A DNA stretch of 64,000 nt from Trichomonas tenax. Lineage: Eukaryota; Parabasalia; Trichomonadida; Trichomonadidae. Shown in pieces: positions 1 through 8,441 of the stretch. The stretch covers positions 1 through 64,000 of the forward strand of contig JALKBU010000115.1 of the NCBI GenBank assembly GCA_023091735.1, in the 5' to 3' direction. The notes beneath the pieces are model-generated. The model worked only from the letters and a program-made list of their open reading frames with translations. It did no database searches and was not told where the DNA came from. The translations under genes were made by a program, and so were the position numbers. Each line of letters opens with the position of its first letter. Within the stretch, counting starts at the first letter, position 1.

Positions 1-262
1 CAAAACGTTCGTTAACGTATTCGTCAATCTTTTCATCACTTAACAATGCAAGCTTTCGTTCACATTCTTTAATTTGACTTACGTAACTATCCATATTTTC
101 GTGTAAGGAAACGAACCAATTACATTTAGGTTTAAATACTTCGATAGGGCAATTATCAACTTTTGAATTCATTAAAGAGTAACAGAATTTATAAACGTAT
201 TGTTCAAGTGATAAGTTTGATGTTGTGACTTTATTTTCAGCAGAGATTTTGACGATTGACAT
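1..262 (-). CDS. Unknown protein, N-terminal part, cut by the left window edge
   Basis: Reading leftwards from ATG at 262, 87 codons stay open to the window edge. The protein starts MSIVKISAENK and contains two cysteine-bearing stretches (KFCYSL and KPKCNWF) followed by a charged helical segment. I do not recognise a family. Codon choice is rich in ACG, GTT and AAC, resembling the decayed ORF at 1791-2225 more than the housekeeping genes to the right, and the gene abuts a repeat-rich tract. It could belong to a mobile element (for example a Maverick/Polinton, abundant in trichomonads), but nothing diagnostic is visible in this fragment. Confidence 0.5.
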   Translation of the reverse strand, partial: MSIVKISAENKVTTSNLSLEQYVYKFCYSLMNSKVDNCPIEVFKPKCNWFVSLHENMDSYVSQIKECERKLALLSDEKIDEYVNERF

Positions 263-290
263 AGTCCTATTTTTATACAAGATAAAAAAA

Positions 291-445
291 TAAATTTTAA
301 AAAATTAAACTTAATTTTTGAATTAACGATTTCATCAAATATTACGTTAATGAAGCCCAATATTCAAATCTTGACATATAAACTTACCCAAAACATCAAA
401 TATTACGTTAATGAAGCCCAATATTCAAATCTTAACACATAAACT
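291..445. repeat. 155-bp direct repeat, copy 1, containing a 61-bp tandem repeat
   Basis: This stretch recurs almost identically at 577-731 (offset 286 bp; the only difference I see is acgattt versus atgattt). Inside it a 61-bp unit beginning CATCAAATATTACGTTAATG starts at 333 and again at 394, with a short partial third unit at 455. Confidence 0.9.
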
Positions 446-576
446 TACCCAAAACATCAAATTTTAAACGTAAACGCCAAAAAGTAACTTTTCGTGAATT
501 TAAGCCATTTCTTAAAATCCTTGTCCTAAAATTTTTCTTACCTGGTATTACCTGGTAATCTGGTTACCTGGTATAG

Positions 577-731
577 TAAATTTTAAAAAATTAAACTTAA
601 TTTTTGAATTAATGATTTCATCAAATATTACGTTAATGAAGCCCAATATTCAAATCTTGACATATAAACTTACCCAAAACATCAAATATTACGTTAATGA
701 AGCCCAATATTCAAATCTTAACACATAAACT
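577..731. repeat. 155-bp direct repeat, copy 2
   Basis: Second copy of the 291-445 repeat, with its own two 61-bp units beginning at 619 and 680. The spacer between the copies (446-576) ends in a micro-repeat of TTACCTGGTA-like words at about 539-575. Near-identity suggests recent duplication or gene conversion. Confidence 0.9.
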
Positions 732-737
732 AAAACT

Positions 738-779
738 CCAAGAACCGAGGTTCCAGGCACAAAGTGCCATCTTCTTTGG
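738..779. other. Compact foldable GC island, three-way-junction-like
   Basis: Within AT-rich DNA, 738-741 CCAA can pair with TTGG 776-779. Inside are two hairpins: GAAC (742-745) with GTTC (750-753), loop CGAG, and GGCAC (756-760) with GTGCC (764-768), loop AAA. I could not match it to a known RNA class; tRNA and hammerhead core motifs are absent. Confidence 0.35.
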
Positions 780-874
780 GTTCATCTATTTTTCATTTAT
801 TATATTCAACATTATCCGCTGTTTATGTAAGAATAATAAATTAAATTTAAAATTATAATTTAATTTTCTTTTTG

Positions 875-921
875 CAGCCTTGTGGGTCCTTGACCTGCAG
901 GTCTCAAGGCTACGCCAGGAC
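875..921. other. Second foldable GC island with alternative pairings
   Basis: CAAGGCT (905-911) can pair perfectly with AGCCTTG (876-882), or TCAAGG (904-909) can pair with CCTTGA (888-893), while GTCCT (886-890) can pair with AGGAC (917-921). The island is sharply richer in GC than its surroundings. No RNA family recognised; transcription is unknown. Confidence 0.3.
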
Positions 922-1239
922 ATGGTCCAGAGCCAGTAATATTGATTCATTTAGATTGTCATAAATTAAGTGTTAAATCATTTAAAAATGGGCTTAATAC
1001 ATCATAAATGAATACATAGATGCATTTGCAAATTTTGGCAAACACCCCCCTTATATATACTACTTATAATATTGAATAATATATTTTTCATGCTTTATAT
1101 ATCCACAGCATTTTATATGGGAAAATTTTTCATTTGCAACCAAAATTAGACCTTAAATATTCATACTGGTGGAGAAAAATCGAGATGTTTGAGTAGGCGT
1201 AAAAAATTCAGTGACGCCAAAATTTCCTTACCCCCAAAT

Positions 1240-1510
1240 CCTTTCGCTTTTTTTTTCTTAGTTAGTTAGTTTGTCATAAATTATTTTTTTTTTCAAAAAC
1301 TGAATAAATTTCTCTCATAACCACTAAAATTTTTTTCAAATTTCTTACTTCATAAATCCTAATCTTGACTTATAAAGTAACCTAAAACATCAAATTTCTC
1401 TCATAACCACTAAAATTATTTTTTGAATTTTCGAAGTCATAAATTCCTTTCGCTTTCTTTTCTTAGTTAGTTAGTTTGTCATAAATTATTTTAAAAACTG
1501 AATAAATTTT
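1240..1510. repeat. Interleaved imperfect direct repeats
   Basis: A block starting CCTTTCGCTTT and running through TTAGTTAGTTAGTTTGTC to ACTGAATAAATTT occurs at 1240-1310 and again at 1446-1510. A second block, AATTTCTCTCATAACCAC, occurs at about 1306 and again at about 1392. The units overlap and differ in homopolymer length. Nothing coding is visible between them. Confidence 0.8.
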
Positions 1511-1668
1511 ATAAAGTAATTAGTTTCAAAATCAATTTTAACGTTAATTTTGTAAGCAATTCAAAAATTTATTTTCTATATGGGGGACCCTAACTTGTAA
1601 AATTAACTCTGTCGGTAAATATTAGTATTAATAAATTATTGTTTTTGTAATTTCAGTAATTATATAAA

Positions 1669-1717
1669 AAGATGTTCGCAGAACTCGTGACTTCGCCACG
1701 AGTTCTGCGAACATCTT
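1669..1717. repeat. Perfect 21-bp inverted repeat (hairpin), 7-nt loop
   Basis: Positions 1669-1689 are the exact reverse complement of 1697-1717, around the loop ACTTCGC (1690-1696). The arms are about half GC in a very AT-rich tract. It could be an element terminus, a strong RNA hairpin or a processing site near the end of a mobile-element gene. Confidence 0.9.
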
Positions 1718-1790
1718 ATTACTAACTGATGTTTAAAATTCTAGTTGATGAAGAGTTAAGAGTAAAGGATTTACGATAGAAAGAAATAAT

Positions 1791-2225
1791 ATGTATTTTA
1801 CAACAATGATTTTAATGCTTATCGGGCATTTGCAATTAATTACAAGTACTTTATTTTCAATAAAAGCGAATGAAGGTCATAAACATGAAAAATTTGATGA
1901 TTTGACGATTAAAAGCATTCAAGAAAAGTTGAATACGAAGTTAATTGTGAAAAATTAACTGAATACGTTAAACCAAACTTTACGGATGGATTAACTATTA
2001 GGGGGTGCAGATGTAGAAGAAATGATAAATAAAGATGAATTGAAAGGAGACATTGAATTATTGAAAGTTCATGAAATTAAGGGATTTATGAAAGAAGGAG
2101 GAGAAGGTGAAACGATTAAAAATGAAGATGGAACGGAAACTATTATACCACCAGAAGTTTTCTCGACTCAGTACGAGGTCTTTCGCTTCTTTATCTGGCT
2201 AAACATTTGCAACATTTTAATCTAA
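1791..2225 (+). pseudogene. Decayed ORF of unknown (possibly mobile-element) origin
   Basis: An ATG at 1791 opens a 55-codon ORF starting MYFTTMILMLIGHLQ (hydrophobic, signal-like) and ending at 1958. A second open stretch in another frame at 2022-2225 continues with an acidic, lysine-rich segment (INKDELKGDIELL). Frame shifts in between suggest one broken gene. Codon style resembles the left-edge CDS. I do not recognise the family; the last 20 or so codons read into the flanking foldback repeat and are probably not native. Confidence 0.35.
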
Positions 2226-2261
2226 ATCTTTGACCAGCTAAAGAAGTTAAAGATCTCGGCT

Positions 2262-2419
2262 TTGTTGTAGAGATAACTTCGATTTTTGAAAAATGTGTGG
2301 TATTTGGTCATTTTTTGCTACTGTGTGCAGCCGTGTCACACAATACAGCTGTATTCAGTGTCAAAAATGACCAAAATTGCTCTGAAAAAAGTTGTGTATC
2401 GAAGCTATCTCTACGCAAA
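2262..2419. repeat. Foldback (MITE-like) element, about 158 bp
   Basis: Left end TTGTTGTAGAGATAACTTCG pairs imperfectly with right end CGAAGCTATCTCTACGCAA (about 2400-2418). Further in, TTTGGTCATTTTT (about 2303) is matched by AAAAATGACCAAA (about 2363). The two arms cover most of the element, leaving a loop rich in CAGCTGTATT-like words. No coding capacity. Confidence 0.65.
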
Positions 2420-2709
2420 GAAGTGTATTATGTTTAGCTCGCAACGAATTTCCTTCATATTATCATGTGATAGCACACTCTAGTCATGATTTTTAAATTT
2501 CTCTTCGAATAAATCTGACATATAAATCTATTTTACATGTCATTTGATAGTTACGTGGCGAATTATATAAATACTTTTTGTTATCAAAAACAGCGAATAC
2601 ATAACACAGCAAATGTATTTGTATCAAAATTTTATTTGTGAAGATATTTTTTTTTCTACAACAACTACATTCACAATTTTTTTGTGATTGAAAATTAAAA
2701 AAAAAAATA

Positions 2710-3414
2710 ATGGCTGAGTTTGTTACTCCAAACGAAATCAAAGCGTGCATATTCGATAGCGATGGCACACTCGTCGACACACTCGCTATCTACTGGAGCA
2801 CGATGGAGGAAATCGTCAACGATAAATTCACAGCTGATTTCAAAATCCAGTTGAATGGAAGATCTGACATTGATGTCGCAAGAACGATGGTAGAGAAGTA
2901 TAACATGGGGATGACAGGAGAACAGTACTTAGCAATGAGAGATCCAATTATCAATAAAAAGTTGGTCAATTCTCCACTCGTCAAGGGAGTTGCTCATATA
3001 ATCCGCAAGATCCATGATATGGGCATTCCAATGGCTATTGCTACAAGCAGCCAAAGAGAACCTTTCGAAATCAAATATACCCATCATCAAGAAATCCGCA
3101 AATTATTTGATGTGACAGTATGTGGAGATGAAGTTAAGCAAGCTAAGCCAGATCCAATGGTTTTCAACATTGCTAACAAGAAATTAGGTGATTTCAAGCC
3201 AGAAAACGTTCTTGTCTTCGAGGATGCATACATTGGTGTTCTTGCAGCCAGGCACGCTGGAATGAATGTCGTCATGCTTCATAATGATGGAACTGATCTT
3301 GAAGCGAATATGGCTAAGTACGAAACAAGCGCAACCCAAGTTGTTGAAGATTGGGATGATTTTGACTTCACAAAGTTTAACTGGGCAAAGAAGAATCAAT
3401 TTCAACAAATATGA
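2710..3414 (+). CDS. HAD-superfamily hydrolase (beta-phosphoglucomutase / pseudouridine-5'-phosphatase-like)
   Basis: Predicted cytosolic phosphatase of the haloacid dehalogenase superfamily, 234 residues, the usual size for a subfamily I enzyme with a helical cap. Motif I is FDSDGTLVDT with nucleophile D16 and acid/base D18. Motif II is the TSS at 112-114, motif III the lysine of QAKPDP (K146), and motif IV FEDAYIGV (E171, D172). The cap lies at about residues 25-90. Such enzymes dephosphorylate small sugar or nucleoside phosphates in a Mg2+-dependent way; the substrate cannot be told from sequence. The ATG at 2710 follows an A-rich leader; no clear Inr is visible nearby. It is convergent with the gene ending at 3631. 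Confidence 0.92.
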   Translation: MAEFVTPNEIKACIFDSDGTLVDTLAIYWSTMEEIVNDKFTADFKIQLNGRSDIDVARTMVEKYNMGMTGEQYLAMRDPIINKKLVNSPLVKGVAHIIRKIHDMGIPMAIATSSQREPFEIKYTHHQEIRKLFDVTVCGDEVKQAKPDPMVFNIANKKLGDFKPENVLVFEDAYIGVLAARHAGMNVVMLHNDGTDLEANMAKYETSATQVVEDWDDFDFTKFNWAKKNQFQQI

Positions 3415-3630
3415 TTCTTGTAACAAATCATATAAACTATTCATTTTCTTATACTGCATAAGCTTGAAGTTTGTAATTTACTGTATTTAAACCTTAAAAA
3501 GCTGAAAATCTAAATATTGATTTATTATTTAAGATTATAGAAAGTTAATATGTGATTAATGACATACAATGGACCTGATAAAAGATTTGAAGTATTATAT
3601 AGAATATTTACAAATTAAACAAAAAATAAA

Positions 3631-5109
3631 TTATAACGCGCGTTCAACACGACTCAAAACCTGCAAAAATCTATCAGCGTACTGTTTCATCTTCGGGTTC
3701 TCTATTGACTGCTTGAAAAATTCATTCAGGCGCTTAGCTTTAAATAGCTTTGCGCATTTTGGATACTTACACATATCTATTGCCACTGATGCTGCAGCAA
3801 GTGATAAATCATTTCCGCTCTTGATCAGTCTGACAACTGTATCGACCATCTCTGACATTTCTGGAACATATTTAACTCGTGATATTGTGTCTAAGAGCCT
3901 CAAAGCAGACAACATTGCATCATTATTTTCATTCTCGAGAACTGAAGCAAAATAAGAGCCAAGGAAGCCGCTTTCGCTAAGCTGTACAACAAAATCTAGT
4001 GTTAAAGGAAGTCTACGCAGCATTGTGCAAATTGCATTACACATTCCAAGACTATTCTCTGATAACAAGCTGCGGAAGAAGTCAATGGTCTGTGGAATCT
4101 GAACTATTAATTCTCTAAGCTCTGGATGTAACATTATAATAATAAATAATCTCATTGTGTGTAATGTTTTTGGAAGACTCTTTGTCATCCATTGATGGTT
4201 TTGAAGCAGGATGTAGGCATTCGTTCCATCCATTAACAATCCCATCAATAAGAATGCAGCTTTTTCTTCTTCTTGAGCAACATCAAGAAGAGCCAGCAGT
4301 ATATTTGCCATATGATGTGTGTCAGCCTGTGGAGGGTATCTCATTAAAAGCGATAAAGCAGCAGCTTGTATTGGTCGTCTTCGAATATGTGCAGAAATTG
4401 CTGAATAAGGATATCCAACGTTTTTTATAGCCTCACCATCAACCTCTGCTATCGCACAGAGGCCATAATAACACGTATTTAATATCGCAACATTGCTTAA
4501 TGTGAGCATATCGCAAACGTATGTCCAACAGTGTTGAATACGTTGTTCTTTGAATAGAGGATAAGTTCTAAGCATCCAAACTAACAAAGAAACGTAATCA
4601 TCCGCACATTCGATCGATTTGAATGAATCTGCTTTTCTAAACAGGATATCTACCATCGGGAACGGCTCTCTGATGTTCTCGAACTGTTGTGCGAAGTAAG
4701 CTATGACGAGAAGACATTTATGAGGCTCAGAATCGACTAATACCATGATTTTAAAAGCAATTTCAGCAGTAAATATATCAGGGACGTTCTTAGAGAGTAT
4801 GTAGAGGAGATCCATGAGCTGAGTTCGAAATTCTGGTCGATTGAAAGGTAGCTGTTCGATTAATTTTTCTTGTGCGAAGATATTTATGCTGTCAATGTCG
4901 TTGAGAGATTTGCATATTGTCAAAAGGATTTCGTTTCCGGTTTTTGAATGCAGATGTGTCGAGAAATGCGAAATTAAAATGTTATAATATTTAGGAAGAT
5001 CGCTTTGTTTGACTTTCAAATGCGAAATCTTTAAATATTTGACGAAATCAGGATTAGATGGCTGCTTTAGAAGCTCGAAATCTACCTGCGAATCGTCGCG
5101 ATTAATCAT
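3631..5109 (-). CDS. Armadillo/HEAT-like helical protein, member of a two-copy local family
   Basis: 492-residue, mostly helical protein with leucine-rich repeats of helices resembling an ARM/HEAT solenoid; no signal peptide or membrane segment. It is clearly paralogous to the 489-residue product at 42203-43672. Both share HCWTYVCDMLT/HCWSYLLDMLT near residue 195, KCLLVIAYFAQQ/KCLTLLAFYAQQ near residue 155, and the C-terminal YPKCAKLFKAKRLNEFFKQ block. I cannot assign a function; ARM-type solenoids are usually protein-interaction scaffolds. An Inr-type motif lies 57 bp upstream of the ATG, giving a leader of about 62 nt, long for this genome. Confidence 0.85.
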   Translation of the reverse strand: MINRDDSQVDFELLKQPSNPDFVKYLKISHLKVKQSDLPKYYNILISHFSTHLHSKTGNEILLTICKSLNDIDSINIFAQEKLIEQLPFNRPEFRTQLMDLLYILSKNVPDIFTAEIAFKIMVLVDSEPHKCLLVIAYFAQQFENIREPFPMVDILFRKADSFKSIECADDYVSLLVWMLRTYPLFKEQRIQHCWTYVCDMLTLSNVAILNTCYYGLCAIAEVDGEAIKNVGYPYSAISAHIRRRPIQAAALSLLMRYPPQADTHHMANILLALLDVAQEEEKAAFLLMGLLMDGTNAYILLQNHQWMTKSLPKTLHTMRLFIIIMLHPELRELIVQIPQTIDFFRSLLSENSLGMCNAICTMLRRLPLTLDFVVQLSESGFLGSYFASVLENENNDAMLSALRLLDTISRVKYVPEMSEMVDTVVRLIKSGNDLSLAAASVAIDMCKYPKCAKLFKAKRLNEFFKQSIENPKMKQYADRFLQVLSRVERAL

Positions 5110-5165
5110 TTCAGTTCAATATCAATTTTGTAAAACGTTAAGTTTAACGGTATTGTTTGAGCTCT

Positions 5166-5174
5166 GAAAAGTGA
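5166..5174 (-). promoter_or_regulatory. Inr-like element TCACTTTTC for the 5109 gene
   Basis: On the minus strand the sequence reads GTTGTCACTTTTC, the same word that lies just upstream of the CNOT10 gene start. Transcription would begin at the A of TCA (5172), 62 nt before the ATG at 5109. There is no intervening ATG. Confidence 0.55.
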
Positions 5175-5741
5175 CAACTTTCCACTATCTTCACTCTATT
5201 TTAACATCATATCAATATTATACATAGTATTTTATGACTATCTGTCGCTTTATTTTTCCGTAAATCATTTTATTTATTTTATCAACATAATAATTTTGAC
5301 CATTAATAAATGGCAATCATATTGTTATATTTGCTTTTCCCTGTATATCTTATATTCATGTTGTAATGTACTTAAAGTTAATATTACATATATTTAAATC
5401 GTTAGTTTGAGGAAATCATGCTGGTCAATCCTGCTTTCCCTGTGGATTATATGTTTCCTTACTCATTTAAAAATTTAATATCGATATTATATCTTTCAAA
5501 TGCATCTTTTTTTTGGCTGCATAATTCATGTTATTCGACTATATTCACCCTAGCTATTTTAATTTTTGCTGTGTTGTGCTTAAATATTTCTTCTTGTTCA
5601 TTAATATCGAATGAAAAATTTGTTTTGAATCAAAGAAAGAATAAATATTAGAAATATATGTATTGGTGAGAAAGAAGCAATGTGTTTCATTTGAGGAAAG
5701 AGATAATATATAAATTTTATAATGAATAATATATTAATATT
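5175..5741. other. Intergenic, AT-rich
   Basis: No convincing gene. A 77-codon hydrophobic ORF at 5418-5651 (+) has no recognisable domain and no Inr close to its start, so it is not called. The tract separates the 5'-end of the armadillo-like gene from the 3'-end of the transporter gene. Confidence 0.6.
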
Positions 5742-7409
5742 CTAATTGTAAGTGTATCCGCCAAGTCCGTCAAGTTCCAACAAGTGCTTGTGATACTTCT
5801 GGATTTTCAGGTTGTGTGCTATTGAAATGAGTGTTATTCCTAGTTCGTCTGCATGCTCAAACACTTTTTCTTCGAGAACTTGTGGAATTGCACTTGTTGC
5901 TTCATCCAGGAGTGCAAATTTTGGCCTATTATAGAAAAGTCTTGCAAGAGCAACGCGTTGTCTTTCACCTGGTGACAAACCTTCTTGCCAGTTCTCAGAA
6001 TGCCTCTCTCTGAGATGTGATATCTCAAAGAATCTCAGGATCTCATCAATCTCATTAAAATCAACAACATTAGAGATTGAAGGGAATGTCACACAATCGT
6101 AGAGTGAAAATTGCGGTAAATAAGGTCTTTGTGTGAAAATGAGGATTTTCTTTGCCTGAGGTCTTGGAGACTTCACATATCCAGTCTGGCAAGGCCAAAT
6201 CCTCGAAATTATTCTGAAAATAGATGACTTACCAGCACCTGATGGTCCTGTGATAAAGACTGACTCGCCTTCTTTGATAGAAAACGTTAGTCCCCGCACA
6301 AGTATTTCTCCAGTGGGCCTTGTAATAGTAACATTGTCGAAATCAATAGAAGGAGACGAAGGCTGCTGATAAATGTCTGATTTATAGTCAGAGAGTATTT
6401 GCCACAGCTCCATGATTCTGTAGTTATATCCGCATAACTTTGAGATCTCAAGCATAACGTTGAGAATCATGCAAAGCCCTGAGATCAATGATATTACTAA
6501 AAATGCTGTGCGTGAAACGAAAGAAGAAAGTTCTGCTGGTGTCATAGAAATAGTGTGCGTTGAGGTGTATATCAATAAACAGATGTATGACATCGAGCCA
6601 CCGAAGTATGCAAAGAAGTTCGTTACCCAATTGAGTGGAAATGTACGATTTGCTCTGCTTCTTTGCACACTTAGAACGTCATTAAATTTGTCGGAAATAA
6701 GCATAAATTCTTGGTCCTGTGCTTTAGAGAGTGTAACAATTTCAGCATTTTCTTTTAGATTGACGTGAGCAAGTCTAAATGTAGCGTCAGCATGAGAAAA
6801 TTCGAATGTAATCTTCATAACTGGCTTCATCGCAAAATATGAGATAAACATTGATAAAAATGAAAATCCAAAGCATATTAATATTGATTTCCAATCGAGT
6901 TCACTCCAAACTAGAATAGTATAATAAACAATTATCACTGGAGTTTGAATCATTTGTCTGAGAATGTGAGCGAAGCTTGCTGTCCAATTTTGAATGTCCT
7001 GAGTGATTCTTCCATCTGGATTATCGATATATGAATCTCTTAATAACAAATCATTAAATGAGTTGTCATGGAGATAATCAGTTTGAATTTTGCGCACTAA
7101 TTGGTCCCTTAACACTACAGCAAGGCGATCTGCGAACCAAAGTTTAAGAGCAATTGCAAAAGATATAACTATGATTAGGATAGCATATATAACAAGACTG
7201 TTTTTGAACGAAGGTCTATCCATCGATGAAACATATCCATACATTTTTGATGGAAACTCGCCAATATATTTACCAAAAAATACTTCACCGACAGCGACAA
7301 GGAAAAGCAGTCCCATATATATTCCTGCTACTTTTGACATCGATTTCTTAAGTATGAACCATAAATCTATAATGTTGAGTTTTCTTTCATGCTCCAATCT
7401 ATTATACAT
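5742..7409 (-). CDS. ABCD-type half ABC transporter (peroxisomal/lysosomal ALDP-ABCD4 family)
   Basis: 555 residues: an N-terminal membrane domain (helices at about 30-47, 70-90, 150-190 and 265-315) followed by one nucleotide-binding domain. The NPDGRITQDI block (130-139) is the signature of the ABC_membrane_2 / ABCD family. NBD motifs are complete: Walker A GPSGAGKSS (388-396), Q-loop Q427, signature LSPGERQ (478-484), Walker B FALLDEATSA (498-507) and H-loop SIAHN. Half transporters dimerise. Family members import acyl-CoAs into peroxisomes or cobalamin out of lysosomes (ABCD4). Trichomonads are regarded as lacking peroxisomes, so a lysosomal, hydrogenosomal or ER site is more likely here; substrate unknown. 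Confidence 0.9.
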   Translation of the reverse strand: MYNRLEHERKLNIIDLWFILKKSMSKVAGIYMGLLFLVAVGEVFFGKYIGEFPSKMYGYVSSMDRPSFKNSLVIYAILIIVISFAIALKLWFADRLAVVLRDQLVRKIQTDYLHDNSFNDLLLRDSYIDNPDGRITQDIQNWTASFAHILRQMIQTPVIIVYYTILVWSELDWKSILICFGFSFLSMFISYFAMKPVMKITFEFSHADATFRLAHVNLKENAEIVTLSKAQDQEFMLISDKFNDVLSVQRSRANRTFPLNWVTNFFAYFGGSMSYICLLIYTSTHTISMTPAELSSFVSRTAFLVISLISGLCMILNVMLEISKLCGYNYRIMELWQILSDYKSDIYQQPSSPSIDFDNVTITRPTGEILVRGLTFSIKEGESVFITGPSGAGKSSIFRIISRIWPCQTGYVKSPRPQAKKILIFTQRPYLPQFSLYDCVTFPSISNVVDFNEIDEILRFFEISHLRERHSENWQEGLSPGERQRVALARLFYNRPKFALLDEATSAIPQVLEEKVFEHADELGITLISIAHNLKIQKYHKHLLELDGLGGYTYN

Positions 7410-7820
7410 TTAAGATAATGAAATAAGTCCCAAATATTTGGCGATAATTTGTGTGTTTTATATAGATATATGTCGAGGTTTTCTCGTTTTAACATTCAAA
7501 TTTTATTATTCACAAATAATTTACAGGTGACATATCAAAAGTAAGCTCCAAAGCGTTTATATTACATAGCTATTGCTGGAAAATGCAATGAAATCGATGT
7601 TGAGATGTTATATATTTCTAAAAAATAATCAATAAACGATAACTTCATATAGCAAACGTTCCATTTTGTTAATTACAAGAATAGTTGTTCAGTGTTTAAT
7701 TTTGATGGTAAAACATTGATTTGTAAATTAATGTATTTATTCAATATACAAACACAAATAGATGATTGAAACTCAATGAAGTCAGTAATTCTTCATAGCA
7801 ATCATAGACTTTTGTAATAA
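7410..7820. other. Intergenic, nothing recognised
   Basis: AT-rich spacer between two minus-strand genes. I see no RNA gene, repeat or coding signal. Confidence 0.6.
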
Positions 7821-8312
7821 TTATTCCATTAATTCTGCAGATTCTTCACTTGTTTGATCATTTGCCATGATAAGTTCAACTGACCTGAATCCTATATCTA
7901 AATCCAAACCTTCTTGAGAAAGCTTTAATAGATAAAGTGAATTTGCAGCCTTTTCATTTTCTTCTCTAAGTTTACTAATTTCTTTTTCAAGGAGGATTGT
8001 TTCTGCTTTGAGTTCGCTATTTGTTAATCTGCATGGATCTTTAATCTCGAATTTAGGTTCATTTTTAGAATCTTTATTTTCGCTCTTAGATTTATATCTA
8101 CCAAGAATCTTATCATTTTCGATTACGTAATCGCAATATTGTGCCATTTTGTTTTTATATGTCTTTAAAACACCCTCGAGAATTTTTTCATTCAACTCAT
8201 TGAAGCTTTTTGCACCAAGAACACTGATGAGAGCTTCGTCTGATGGTGACTGAAGTTGTGCCACTTCTTCGTTGTACTGACTTTTACATTCTTCAACATC
8301 ATCTGTAATCAT
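7821..8312 (-). CDS. Small coiled-coil protein, unknown function
   Basis: 163 residues, strongly helical. A central lysine-rich linker (about 90-110) separates two helical parts; the second, SELKAETILLEKEISKL onwards, has heptad spacing typical of a coiled coil. No signal peptide or membrane segment. Size and shape resemble small kinetochore or tethering subunits, but I see no diagnostic motif. It has a well-placed promoter: Inr TCACTTTTC at 8323-8331 gives a 17-nt leader before the ATG at 8312. It is divergent from the gene starting near 8442. Confidence 0.75.
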   Translation of the reverse strand: MITDDVEECKSQYNEEVAQLQSPSDEALISVLGAKSFNELNEKILEGVLKTYKNKMAQYCDYVIENDKILGRYKSKSENKDSKNEPKFEIKDPCRLTNSELKAETILLEKEISKLREENEKAANSLYLLKLSQEGLDLDIGFRSVELIMANDQTSEESAELME

Positions 8313-8322
8313 TTTATATTTT

Positions 8323-8331
8323 GAAAAGTGA
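8323..8331 (-). promoter_or_regulatory. Inr TCACTTTTC for the coiled-coil gene
   Basis: Minus-strand TCACTTTTC with predicted start at the A (8329), 17 nt upstream of ATG 8312. About 30 bp further upstream on the same strand is ATTTTGACATGTAAT (about 8357-8371), a word also found at the same distance upstream of the Inr at 60920-60928. Confidence 0.7.
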
Positions 8332-8441
8332 CAAATAGTTTAGTTTACAAATTATATTACATGTCAAAATATGTTTACATGGCAGCAATTTTAATAATTG
8401 TTATGTTTACGTGCCTAAAAAATAAAATTGACATTATTTCA

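Noticed and set aside
876..940. HDV-like ribozyme suggested by CATGGTCCAGAGCC
   Set aside because: The nested double-pseudoknot pairing needed for HDV-type ribozymes cannot be laid out convincingly from the visible sequence.
5418..5651. 77-codon hydrophobic plus-strand ORF
   Set aside because: No family, no initiator close by, and composition expected from AT-rich DNA.
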